Below are positions 1 through 5,337 of a stretch of DNA of 8,494 nucleotides, piece after piece (position 1 is the stretch's first letter; each line of letters opens with the position of its first letter). The position numbers and the translations under genes are program-made. The notes under the pieces are model-generated. The model saw only the letters and a program-made list of their open reading frames with translations, had not been told where the DNA came from and did no database searches. Source of the stretch: an uncultured Anaeromassilibacillus sp. (GTDB lineage Bacteria > Bacillota > Clostridia > Oscillospirales > Acutalibacteraceae); contig CAMFTQ010000023.1 of assembly GCA_945988865.1 (NCBI GenBank), positions 1 to 8,494 on the forward strand. Direction: 5' to 3'.

Positions 1-32
1 GCAACAGAGTTATACCGAAACTGTTGTTGTCA
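1..32 (-). other. Partial spacer at the window edge
   Basis: These 32 bases directly precede a perfect repeat and are only slightly shorter than the other spacers (33-36 bp). They resemble neither a leader nor a degenerate terminal repeat. They are most simply read as a spacer cut by the window boundary, with more array to the left. Confidence 0.75.
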
Positions 33-270
33 ATTTCAATCCACACCCTCCGTGTGGAGGGTGACTTTATTCCTGCTCTTTCCAAAGCAAGTTTGCCACA
101 GATTTCAATCCACACCCTCCGTGTGGAGGGTGACTGTATGTCAAGCACTAAATTCGGAGTTGAAGTTTCTATTTCAATCCACACCCTCCGTGTGGAGGGT
201 GACGTTAAGGCTGAGGTTTAAAAGGCGGTGAGATTATATTTCAATCCACACCCTCCGTGTGGAGGGTGAC

Positions 271-303
271 TGCATCGTACGCTAAAAGTATTGCAACCGA
301 AAA
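271..303 (-). repeat. Internal spacer, identical to the leader-proximal spacer
   Basis: Fourth spacer from the leader. It is the same 33 bp as 472-504, separated from it by two unrelated spacers (337-370 and 404-438). It is either an independent re-acquisition of one protospacer or the product of repeat-mediated recombination. Confidence 0.97.
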
Positions 304-471
304 ATTTCAATCCACACCCTCCGTGTGGAGGGTGACTTTTTTTCTTTTATCGTTAAATTTGTTTTCGTGCATTTCAATCCACACCCTCCGTGTGGAGGGT
401 GACTTAAACAATTTAATAGAGTTTGTCAATAAGGAGTGATTTCAATCCACACCCTCCGTGTGGAGGGTGAC

Positions 472-504
472 TGCATCGTACGCTAAAAGTATTGCAACCG
501 AAAA
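472..504 (-). repeat. Leader-proximal spacer, identical copy of the spacer at 271-303
   Basis: This 33-bp spacer (plus strand begins TGCATCGTACGC and ends AACCGAAAA) matches 271-303 at every base. With flanking repeats, the identical blocks are 99 bp each (238-336 and 439-537); the bases just outside differ. Because the leader is at 538-707, this is the newest position in the array if acquisition was polarised as usual. The frame starting at the second base reads ASYAKSIATE without a stop. Confidence 0.97.
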
Positions 505-541
505 ATTTCAATCCACACCCTCCGTGTGGAGGGTGACAGCA

Positions 542-573
542 AAAATATACAGGTATATAACACCGTATATTTT
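542..573. repeat. Nested inverted repeat beside the leader-repeat junction
   Basis: AAAATATAC (542-550) and GTATATTTT (565-573) are perfect 9-bp complements. Inside them GGT (552-554) pairs with ACC (562-564), giving a 12-bp stem with one bulged base (551) and a 7-nt loop. The structure begins 4 bp from the first repeat. It could be a protein-binding element for spacer integration or a hairpin in the leader RNA; the sequence alone does not decide. Confidence 0.7.
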
Positions 574-576
574 CGC

Positions 577-597
577 TTTTGTGCAACAAACACAAAA
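577..597. repeat. Second leader inverted repeat
   Basis: TTTTGTG (577-583) and CACAAAA (591-597) form a perfect 7-bp stem with a 7-nt loop, 3 bp from the end of the junction-proximal inverted repeat. The arms are simple in composition, so chance is possible. Confidence 0.5.
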
Positions 598-622
598 ATA
601 TCTTTTCGATTAACAAAATCAA
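595..622 (-). promoter_or_regulatory. Candidate array promoter in the leader
   Basis: On the minus strand, TTGATT (617-622) and TATTTT (595-600) are separated by 16 bp, each matching the sigma-A consensus at four of six positions. Transcription would start near 588, about 50 nt before the first repeat, and the leader RNA would include the hairpin at 542-573. In such AT-rich sequence weak matches are frequent. TTGTTG followed by GATATT a few bases away is nearly as good, so the exact promoter is uncertain. Confidence 0.25.
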
Positions 623-665
623 CAATATTTATGCTTTGTTACACCTCAAAATATTTATTATTCTT

Positions 666-708
666 GTGCGAATGTCCCTGCAAAACTATGTTTGCTATAT
701 ATTCGCAC
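666..708 (-). repeat. Inverted repeat at the cas2 stop / leader start
   Basis: GTGCGAAT (666-673) and ATTCGCAC (701-708) are perfect 8-bp arms. A smaller hairpin GCAAA/TTTGC (680-684 and 691-695) is nested inside. The right arm touches the cas2 stop codon (708-710). In the minus-strand transcript the stem follows cas2 at once but is not followed by a U-run, so it is not a standard intrinsic terminator. It may stabilise the mRNA end, attenuate read-through into the array, or be a leader element. Confidence 0.55.
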
Positions 709-998
709 TAAAACAACAGCACTCCTTCCATATCTATACTTTCCTTAACGCCAAAGTGTTCTACCTTTGTTTTGTAATTGTTTCCCAGATAATAAAACCT
801 TATACTGTCCTCGTCCTTATCAATGATTTTTAAAAGCTTTTCTTTTACCTCTCGGCTTTTGGCAGCGTCCATTACACATTCAAAAACAGAATTCTGCACT
901 CTCTGACCATAATTGCAGCACTCCTTTGCAACCTTGCGAAGCCTCTTTTTGCCGTTTGGTGTATCGGTTCTTACGTCATAGGTTATCAGTACAAGCAT
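708..998 (-). CDS. cas2: Cas2, CRISPR integration structural subunit/endoribonuclease family
   Basis: A 96-residue protein of normal Cas2 length. It opens with the beta strand MLVLITYDV, whose conserved aspartate is D8. The central VQNSVFEC segment (residues 34-41) and a C-terminal strand follow the ferredoxin-like Cas2 pattern. In I-C systems a Cas2 dimer bridges two Cas1 dimers in the integrase that inserts spacers at the leader-repeat junction; nuclease activity is not needed for that role in systems studied. The ATG start follows AGGTG at 6-nt spacing and lies 9 bp after the cas1 stop, so it is the last gene of the operon. The stop TAG at 708-710 borders the leader. Confidence 0.98.
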   Translation of the reverse strand: MLVLITYDVRTDTPNGKKRLRKVAKECCNYGQRVQNSVFECVMDAAKSREVKEKLLKIIDKDEDSIRFYYLGNNYKTKVEHFGVKESIDMEGVLLF

Positions 999-1007
999 AT
1001 ATTACAC

Positions 1008-2039
1008 CTACTTCCACAAAAAAGGCGGGTAGCCGTCAATATCTCCACGTAAAAATCTTGCGAGCAAAAGCGCCTGAACGTATGGCACCATTCCCCACTC
1101 GACCTTTTCTTTCAGAAAAGGGTGAACTATTGTGGTTTGCTTTTTCATTTGCCACGATTGTAAAAACTTCTTTTTACCGTCATCTGTGAAATACACGGCG
1201 CCGTTTTCTTTTTCAAAAAAGTCGCTTTTGTTTATTATCCTCTTGTTTATTACCGAAAGCACAAATCTGTCGGCAAAAACAGAACGCAGCTCTTCCATTA
1301 AATCAAGTGCAAGTGATGCTCTGCCCGGTCTGTCCTTGTGCATAAAGCCGACATACGGATCAAGTCCCACGCAGTAAATCGCAGAGGCAGTCATACCGCT
1401 AAGCAGTGTGTATGAAAAGGACAGCATTGCGTTGACAGGGTCGGTGGGCGGTCTTCTTACTCTTGTACTAAAAGAAAAATCTTTTTTCTGTTGCAGAATT
1501 AAATCATCAAATACGGAAAAATAGCGTGACGCCGCTTCGCCCTCTACTCCTCTTAGCTGCTCGGTGTTTTTGCATTTTTCAATACTGCTTATCGCTTTTT
1601 TCAAATCTTCGGATACATTTTTAAGCTTTTGGACATCAAGCGAAGCCGAATAATCACGTATTGCACGTTCAATTACTCCTCTTGAATTAAACAGCTTGCC
1701 TGTCATTACGTTTTTTGATATTGCTGTGCATATTTCTTCGTTTTCCGAATATCTGTACTGAGTTTTTCTTAAAACGACATTTCCGTTATACGGTCCGACA
1801 GTATGCGCAAGAAACCTTCCGCTGCGTGAGAGAAACGATATTACAATGCCGTATTCTGCGCATTTTGCGAGCAAGGCAGGGCTTACCCCTGCATAACCCA
1901 AAGTGACTATTGACTCTATATTATGCAGAGGTATTCTTGCACATTCTGCACCCTGTTCGCTGACTACGGCTGTTTCACCGTCAAGAGAAAGATATTTTTC
2001 GTATGAGGTTATATACAGCGTGTTAAGTAGCTTCTTCAT
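1008..2039 (-). CDS. cas1: Cas1, CRISPR spacer integrase (type I-C)
   Basis: A 343-residue protein of usual I-C Cas1 length. The N-terminal beta domain (about 1-85) begins MKKLLNTLYI and includes YLSLDGE. The C-terminal alpha domain carries the metal site: RGVEGEAA (163-170, probable catalytic E166), H234 in GFMHKDRPGR, and the D246/E249 pair in LALDLMEELR. Cas1 cuts and joins DNA to insert prespacers at the first repeat, with Cas2, and with Cas4 for PAM selection. I chose the ATG at 2037-2039, spaced 8 nt from a GAGGG site. A TTG one codon upstream (2040-2042) is in frame but less likely, because family members start at M(K/R)KLLNTLY. The gene overlaps the end of cas4 by 17 bp. Confidence 0.98.
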   Translation of the reverse strand: MKKLLNTLYITSYEKYLSLDGETAVVSEQGAECARIPLHNIESIVTLGYAGVSPALLAKCAEYGIVISFLSRSGRFLAHTVGPYNGNVVLRKTQYRYSENEEICTAISKNVMTGKLFNSRGVIERAIRDYSASLDVQKLKNVSEDLKKAISSIEKCKNTEQLRGVEGEAASRYFSVFDDLILQQKKDFSFSTRVRRPPTDPVNAMLSFSYTLLSGMTASAIYCVGLDPYVGFMHKDRPGRASLALDLMEELRSVFADRFVLSVINKRIINKSDFFEKENGAVYFTDDGKKKFLQSWQMKKQTTIVHPFLKEKVEWGMVPYVQALLLARFLRGDIDGYPPFLWK

Positions 2040-2700
2040 CAAATATTCCCTCTAAATTCTTTTTTATGTAGCCCTGAACACTTTCGGATTTTGATAATTT
2101 CGGCAGACAGATTTCTTTAAGCGAGCAAGCGTTGCACTGCTTGCTTTTCTTTACTTTAGGCGTATATCTTCGCACAAAAAGGCTGTGCATTTCGGTTATT
2201 ACGTTTATAACACGCTCACGTATTTCGTTATCAAGAGGTACTTTTAACCTGCGTCTTGTCTTGCCGTAAAAAATATTGATTTCATCTATTCTTGTGCAGA
2301 ACATTTCTTCTAAGCAACACGCCTGTGCCGCCGCCTGAAGAATATCAGCGTCATTTTCTTTAGGCTTTCCGTGCTTATATTCTACGGGAATAATTTTATA
2401 CAATCCGTCATAGCCGTTAATCAGAGCGCCGTCGTCTGACCTATGAAACTCTACAACGTCACACACACCGGTAATACCGAGCTCACGTGACACAACAGGC
2501 ATACCTCGGGAAATAATCAGATCGTTTCTTTTTTCGGAAAACGAATTATCGTGGGCGTTTTCGTGCATTATGCTTCCGCTTACCGTAAGCAGGTTATCCT
2601 CCCACTGCTGTTCAATGTGGATAAGCGCCCATTGTCGTCTGCAAAACACAAAATGCTGTATTCCCGATATGCTCAGCAATTCTTCGTCTGTGTAGCTCAT
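2023..2700 (-). CDS. cas4: Cas4, RecB-like Fe-S exonuclease (type I-C)
   Basis: A 225-residue Cas4 of typical I-C length. The Fe-S ligands are visible: C20 in FVFCRRQWALIHIE, and the C-terminal trio C189, C192 and C198. RecB nuclease residues are also intact: H46 or H50, D81 in GVCDVVEF, E107 and K109 in PVEYKHG, and Q122/Q126 in LQAAAQACCLEEM. In I-C systems Cas4 works with Cas1-Cas2 to trim the 3' ends of prespacers and to recognise the PAM, so spacers are inserted in the right orientation. The start ATG overlaps the cas7 stop as ATGA (2697-2700). There is no clear Shine-Dalgarno sequence ahead of it, which points to coupled re-initiation after cas7. Confidence 0.98.
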   Translation of the reverse strand: MSYTDEELLSISGIQHFVFCRRQWALIHIEQQWEDNLLTVSGSIMHENAHDNSFSEKRNDLIISRGMPVVSRELGITGVCDVVEFHRSDDGALINGYDGLYKIIPVEYKHGKPKENDADILQAAAQACCLEEMFCTRIDEINIFYGKTRRRLKVPLDNEIRERVINVITEMHSLFVRRYTPKVKKSKQCNACSLKEICLPKLSKSESVQGYIKKNLEGIFDEEAT

Positions 2701-3584
2701 TTTACTGTAACTGTTACGCTGTCGGGGATTTCTGATTCTTCGATTTTAATTTCATAGTCGCTGTAGCTTCTTGCGACCTTTACGCCGTCCTTGCGACTGA
2801 TTTTTATTGCATCAAACAGCTTATATGACGGAGCGTTGCCAAGCTCGCTGTCGTGCTTGAATATTACAAGCTTGCGAACAGCCATTTTACCTCTTGCCGC
2901 TGCGTGGTCATATTCAAACATATTTATTATTGAATTCCACAAAAGCTCTAAATCGTCCTCGGAAAATCCCGTTACCTTTCGTGCCAGATTTGCCGAAATA
3001 TAGCCCTCTGCAACATACAGACCGTAAGGCACAATAAACTTGTTGCCCATTGTGTTTGTGTTCTTTTCTGCGTCTGCTTCGGTTGTAACAGCGCACCTTG
3101 TTATAGTAACCTCTTGCGGAAAAATCGGATCAACAGAACGTGCAAAGCCAAGCTGAACAGGACCTCTTACCTGACCGCAATTAAGAGAAGCTTTTACAAA
3201 TGTAGTCATTACTGCGCCGAAGGTTCTTATATCAAAGAAATTTTTGCACATAAAATTTTTTATTTTGCCGTCAATTTCAGGGTCGTCCTTTTTGAGCTTT
3301 TTGCCGTCAGCTTCCTTTACTCCAAGATATTCAAAGGCTTTTTTGTCACTGATGTTGAGAGGTACTCCGCTTTTTATATAAATACCGTACCCCGGCTCGT
3401 CCTCTTTTACCACTTCAACGTAGTTTCTGATTTTGCGCTTCAGGCATACATCGGTAACTATACCGTAGCCTGTTTCGGGATCTACTCTGGGCATATTGCC
3501 TGCGTCGGGATCTCCGTTTGGGTTGCCGTTTTCAACGTCAAAGATTATTGCGAACTCGTATCTGTTTTTAATTGCTTCTGACAT
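2697..3584 (-). CDS. cas7c: Cas7c (Csd2), Cascade backbone subunit
   Basis: A 295-residue protein clearly of the Csd2/Cas7 type I-C family. Hallmarks are FDVENGNPNGDPDAGNMPRV within residues 15-34, VTDVCLKRKIRNYV (43-56), FFDIRTFGAVMTT (116-128) and GPVQLGFARSVDPI (141-154). Cas7 has an RRM-like core and polymerises along the crRNA guide to form the Cascade backbone, several copies per complex. The start ATG is 1 bp after the cas8c stop and has the best ribosome binding site of the operon, AAGGAGG at 3594-3600 with 9-nt spacing. That fits the high copy number of Cas7 in the complex. The 3' end overlaps cas4 by 4 bp. Confidence 0.99.
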   Translation of the reverse strand: MSEAIKNRYEFAIIFDVENGNPNGDPDAGNMPRVDPETGYGIVTDVCLKRKIRNYVEVVKEDEPGYGIYIKSGVPLNISDKKAFEYLGVKEADGKKLKKDDPEIDGKIKNFMCKNFFDIRTFGAVMTTFVKASLNCGQVRGPVQLGFARSVDPIFPQEVTITRCAVTTEADAEKNTNTMGNKFIVPYGLYVAEGYISANLARKVTGFSEDDLELLWNSIINMFEYDHAAARGKMAVRKLVIFKHDSELGNAPSYKLFDAIKISRKDGVKVARSYSDYEIKIEESEIPDSVTVTVK

Positions 3585-3585
3585 A

Positions 3586-3954
3586 TTATTTGTCCTCCTT
3601 TTTTGTGTATCTGTACTGTGTTTGATGATAATAACCTATCTGAAAAGCTCCCTTTTCTTGCATAGTCATTCTTGCAGGCAAGTTCTCTTCAAATTTAGAT
3701 AAAATTTCACCGACTTCCTTTTGCTTTGCTACGCAAAAGCCGGGATTGCTTACTCTTATCTTTTTGATATGCTTTTGAGCAAGGTCAACAAGGAAAGGAA
3801 AAATCGCTGCCGGTGTTGAGCTTGCAGATGAAAAATACCTGTCCTTTATAGTTGCGTTGATGCCCGGATTAGCTGTTGACTGGATTTCTTCAAGAATTGC
3901 AAATAATCTTCCCAGATTATACGCTTCGTTTTTTGTTTCTGTGTTTAATGCCAC
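3586..3954 (-). CDS. cas11c: Cas11c, small subunit from an internal start within cas8c
   Basis: Type I-C operons lack a separate small-subunit gene. In studied examples such as Desulfovibrio vulgaris, Cas11c is translated from inside cas8c in the same frame. Here the expected signal is plain: a TAAGGAGGTA box (3961-3970), then GTG at 3952-3954 (codon 462 of cas8c), with 8 nt between AAGGAGG and GTG. The product would be 122 residues, beginning M(V)ALNTETKNEAYNLGRLFAILEEI, a mostly helical protein of the right size. It includes the block NPGINATIKDRY, which I associate with this family. It shares the cas8c stop and would supply the inner belly of Cascade. The GTG is inferred from sequence; no ATG lies nearby in frame that would serve better. 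Confidence 0.85.
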   Translation of the reverse strand: MALNTETKNEAYNLGRLFAILEEIQSTANPGINATIKDRYFSSASSTPAAIFPFLVDLAQKHIKKIRVSNPGFCVAKQKEVGEILSKFEENLPARMTMQEKGAFQIGYYHQTQYRYTKKEDK

Positions 3955-5337
3955 TGTTAGTACCTCCTTATATTCGGGATAATTTCTGACAAGATATGAT
4001 TTTATTACAGAGGCTCTGATTGTTGAGCGTTCTGCATTTACATCTCTTTCAGCTTTAATTCGTATCATTATATTGTTATAAAGCGTTGCAGGGTATTTTG
4101 CGCCTGTTAAGATTGAGTAAATGTAGCTTCCGGCAAGCTGTGGCTTTGCACTTTTGTTTTTTGAGTTCTGATTTACTGTTTCTCTTAAAATTTTCCACAC
4201 AGGAAAATGTGAGCTTTTTAGAAAATCAGGAATAACTATCTGCATATTCTCTTCGTGTTGCACGATATTTTTCATAAAGTTGCCGAATGTATTTACAAGA
4301 AAAAATCTGACTGAAAGTCTTGCAGCATTTGGCGAGAGTCCGAGAATGTAGAACTTAACATCAGGATCAATCGGTATTGAGTTCCATTCTATACTCTGCC
4401 CCGCTGAAATCTTTCTGACAGCCTTCCATAGGTCGTCTTGCTTTAATTCATCGTCATCGCCTAAAATATCGGAGAACAATTCCTGACAGCCCTCGTTATC
4501 GTCCTGCGTCCAGCATACGACAGTTGTATCGCCAAAGTAATTAACATAGTTGCTTTCAGAGAGCAGATAATTAAGGGCGGTTGTATAGGCAAATGAAGCA
4601 TATTCGCTGACAGGTGAATTTTGTCCCTGCGACTTTCCGAAGGATTCAAATGCAGGCGCATTAAAAGAAACAAGCGATGTTCCCATTGATTGTCCGCCTC
4701 TTACACCTTTAATAACAGGGTGAAGCCTTGATATTGGCAAATACTTTCCTGTTACAAGGCAGATACCTTTTTCAGCTTCGCTTACACTGTAATAGCTGTT
4801 CCAGCTGTCGCATATGTCGCTGTAATCGGTTGCAAGCTTGCCAAACGGCATTAAGACAAGGTTTGCTCCGTTTTTGAAAATATCGGTTATGACATTTTCG
4901 TTGCAGCCTATTGTCGAAAGATAATTTTCTATATTATCAATATCAACATTTTCATAGTAGTTTAATATCGCTTTTGCCGCAGCTGAATTGTCATCGGCAA
5001 GCAGTTTTTGATGTAGTGCCTTTGACGCTTCAAAGCATTGTCTGTTTCGCTCCGGTTTACCCTTTCTACCGCTTCCGAAAAGGTATGACGCAGTATCGCA
5101 AAGGAAATTCGCCGCAATATTAACCGACCTTTTGACAGGCATCGGCAGACTGATGTTTGAAGCAATCTCTTTTTTACCGCTTTTGTCGGTAGTTTTAAGC
5201 GAAATGATATTTGTTAATCTGCCGTTTTCGTCAATAGATAAGCCGTATGACGCTTTTAATTTTGCCCAGCCGGGTCTGTCCACCTTATCTTTTTGTGCAA
5301 GTATCTCATACAGATTTACAAGTGATTGTATAACCAT
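3586..5337 (-). CDS. cas8c: Cas8c (Csd1), Cascade large subunit
   Basis: A 583-residue Csd1-family large subunit, in the usual size range. Conserved blocks are CLVTGK (193-198), ISRLHPVIKGVRGGQS (202-217), SFNAPAFESFGK (224-235) and SPVSEYASFAYTTALNYLL (241-259). Cas8c recognises the PAM (5'-TTC in characterised I-C systems), opens the target duplex and recruits Cas3. The C-terminal part is helical and corresponds to the small subunit Cas11c, which appears to be made separately from an internal GTG at codon 462. Translation starts at an ATG overlapping the cas5c stop by one base (TAATG), with AGGTG upstream, so cas5c and cas8c are probably translationally coupled. No truncation is seen. Confidence 0.98.
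   Translation of the reverse strand: MVIQSLVNLYEILAQKDKVDRPGWAKLKASYGLSIDENGRLTNIISLKTTDKSGKKEIASNISLPMPVKRSVNIAANFLCDTASYLFGSGRKGKPERNRQCFEASKALHQKLLADDNSAAAKAILNYYENVDIDNIENYLSTIGCNENVITDIFKNGANLVLMPFGKLATDYSDICDSWNSYYSVSEAEKGICLVTGKYLPISRLHPVIKGVRGGQSMGTSLVSFNAPAFESFGKSQGQNSPVSEYASFAYTTALNYLLSESNYVNYFGDTTVVCWTQDDNEGCQELFSDILGDDDELKQDDLWKAVRKISAGQSIEWNSIPIDPDVKFYILGLSPNAARLSVRFFLVNTFGNFMKNIVQHEENMQIVIPDFLKSSHFPVWKILRETVNQNSKNKSAKPQLAGSYIYSILTGAKYPATLYNNIMIRIKAERDVNAERSTIRASVIKSYLVRNYPEYKEVLTVALNTETKNEAYNLGRLFAILEEIQSTANPGINATIKDRYFSSASSTPAAIFPFLVDLAQKHIKKIRVSNPGFCVAKQKEVGEILSKFEENLPARMTMQEKGAFQIGYYHQTQYRYTKKEDK
3594..3600 (-). promoter_or_regulatory. Strong Shine-Dalgarno site of cas7c
   Basis: AAGGAGG on the minus strand, 9 nt before the cas7c ATG, is embedded in the last sense codons of cas8c/cas11c (K-E-D-K). 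It would allow initiation on cas7c independent of the upstream gene. Confidence 0.85.
3963..3969 (-). promoter_or_regulatory. Internal Shine-Dalgarno site for cas11c
   Basis: AAGGAGG on the minus strand, inside cas8c codons 457-459 (K-E-V), lies 8 nt before an in-frame GTG. It matches the anti-Shine-Dalgarno sequence as well as the cas7c site does and defines the Cas11c start. Confidence 0.85.

Larger units (their letters stand above)
1..537 (-). CRISPR. Type I-C CRISPR array, partial (8 repeats, 7 full spacers, 1 cut spacer)
   Basis: Eight identical 33-bp repeats lie at 33-65, 102-134, 171-203, 238-270, 304-336, 371-403, 439-471 and 505-537. Spacers between them are 66-101, 135-170, 204-237, 271-303, 337-370, 404-438 and 472-504 (36, 36, 34, 33, 34, 35 and 33 bp). 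Read on the minus strand each repeat is GT, an 8-bp arm CACCCTCC, loop ACAC, arm GGAGGGTG, then TGGATTGAAAT. The ATTGAAAT end is typical of I-C repeats and sets transcription to the minus strand, in line with cas2 and the leader at 538-707. Cutting at the base of the stem, as known for Cas5d/Cas5c, would leave an 11-nt 5' handle. Bases 1-32 look like most of another spacer. No repeat is degenerate, so the old end of the array lies outside the window. Spacers 271-303 and 472-504 are identical. Confidence 0.99.
538..707 (-). promoter_or_regulatory. CRISPR leader between cas2 and the array
   Basis: This 170-bp, strongly AT-rich, non-coding stretch runs from the cas2 stop to the first repeat on the minus strand, which is where I-C leaders sit. 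It should carry the pre-crRNA promoter and the sequence guiding Cas1-Cas2 to the first repeat. It holds three inverted repeats (542-573, 577-597 and 666-708, the last touching the cas2 stop). It also holds a 9-bp direct repeat, AATATTTAT on the plus strand at 624-632 and 650-658, 26 bp apart. Leader identity rests on position, AT content and repeat orientation; no functional leader motif is recognised with certainty. Confidence 0.9.

Noticed and set aside
337..343. T-run in the spacer at 337-370 as a possible plus-strand terminator
   Set aside because: It follows a repeat hairpin (GC-rich stem plus T-run) by chance of spacer content. Array transcription is on the other strand, where this is an A-run.
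24..439. Plus-strand open frames of about 60 codons across the array, with a recurring ISIHTLRVEGD peptide
   Set aside because: The peptide is only the translated CRISPR repeat. The frames have no ribosome sites and run against the array and the cas operon. Such repeat translations are a common source of false proteins.
33..537. Spacers targeting the cas locus itself
   Set aside because: By eye I found no match of any spacer to the rest of the window. A genome-wide self-targeting search was not possible.
579..833. Plus-strand open frame crossing the leader and the end of cas2
   Set aside because: It has low-complexity, AT-driven composition, overlaps cas2 on the other strand and has no good ribosome site.
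2040..2042. TTG as an alternative cas1 start
   Set aside because: It is in frame and near the GAGGG site, but the ATG one codon later has suitable spacing and matches the usual I-C Cas1 N-terminus.
3114..3581. A 155-codon plus-strand open frame opposite cas7c
   Set aside because: It lies wholly within a strongly conserved minus-strand gene, has no initiation site, and its translation resembles no protein I recognise. It is a codon-bias shadow.
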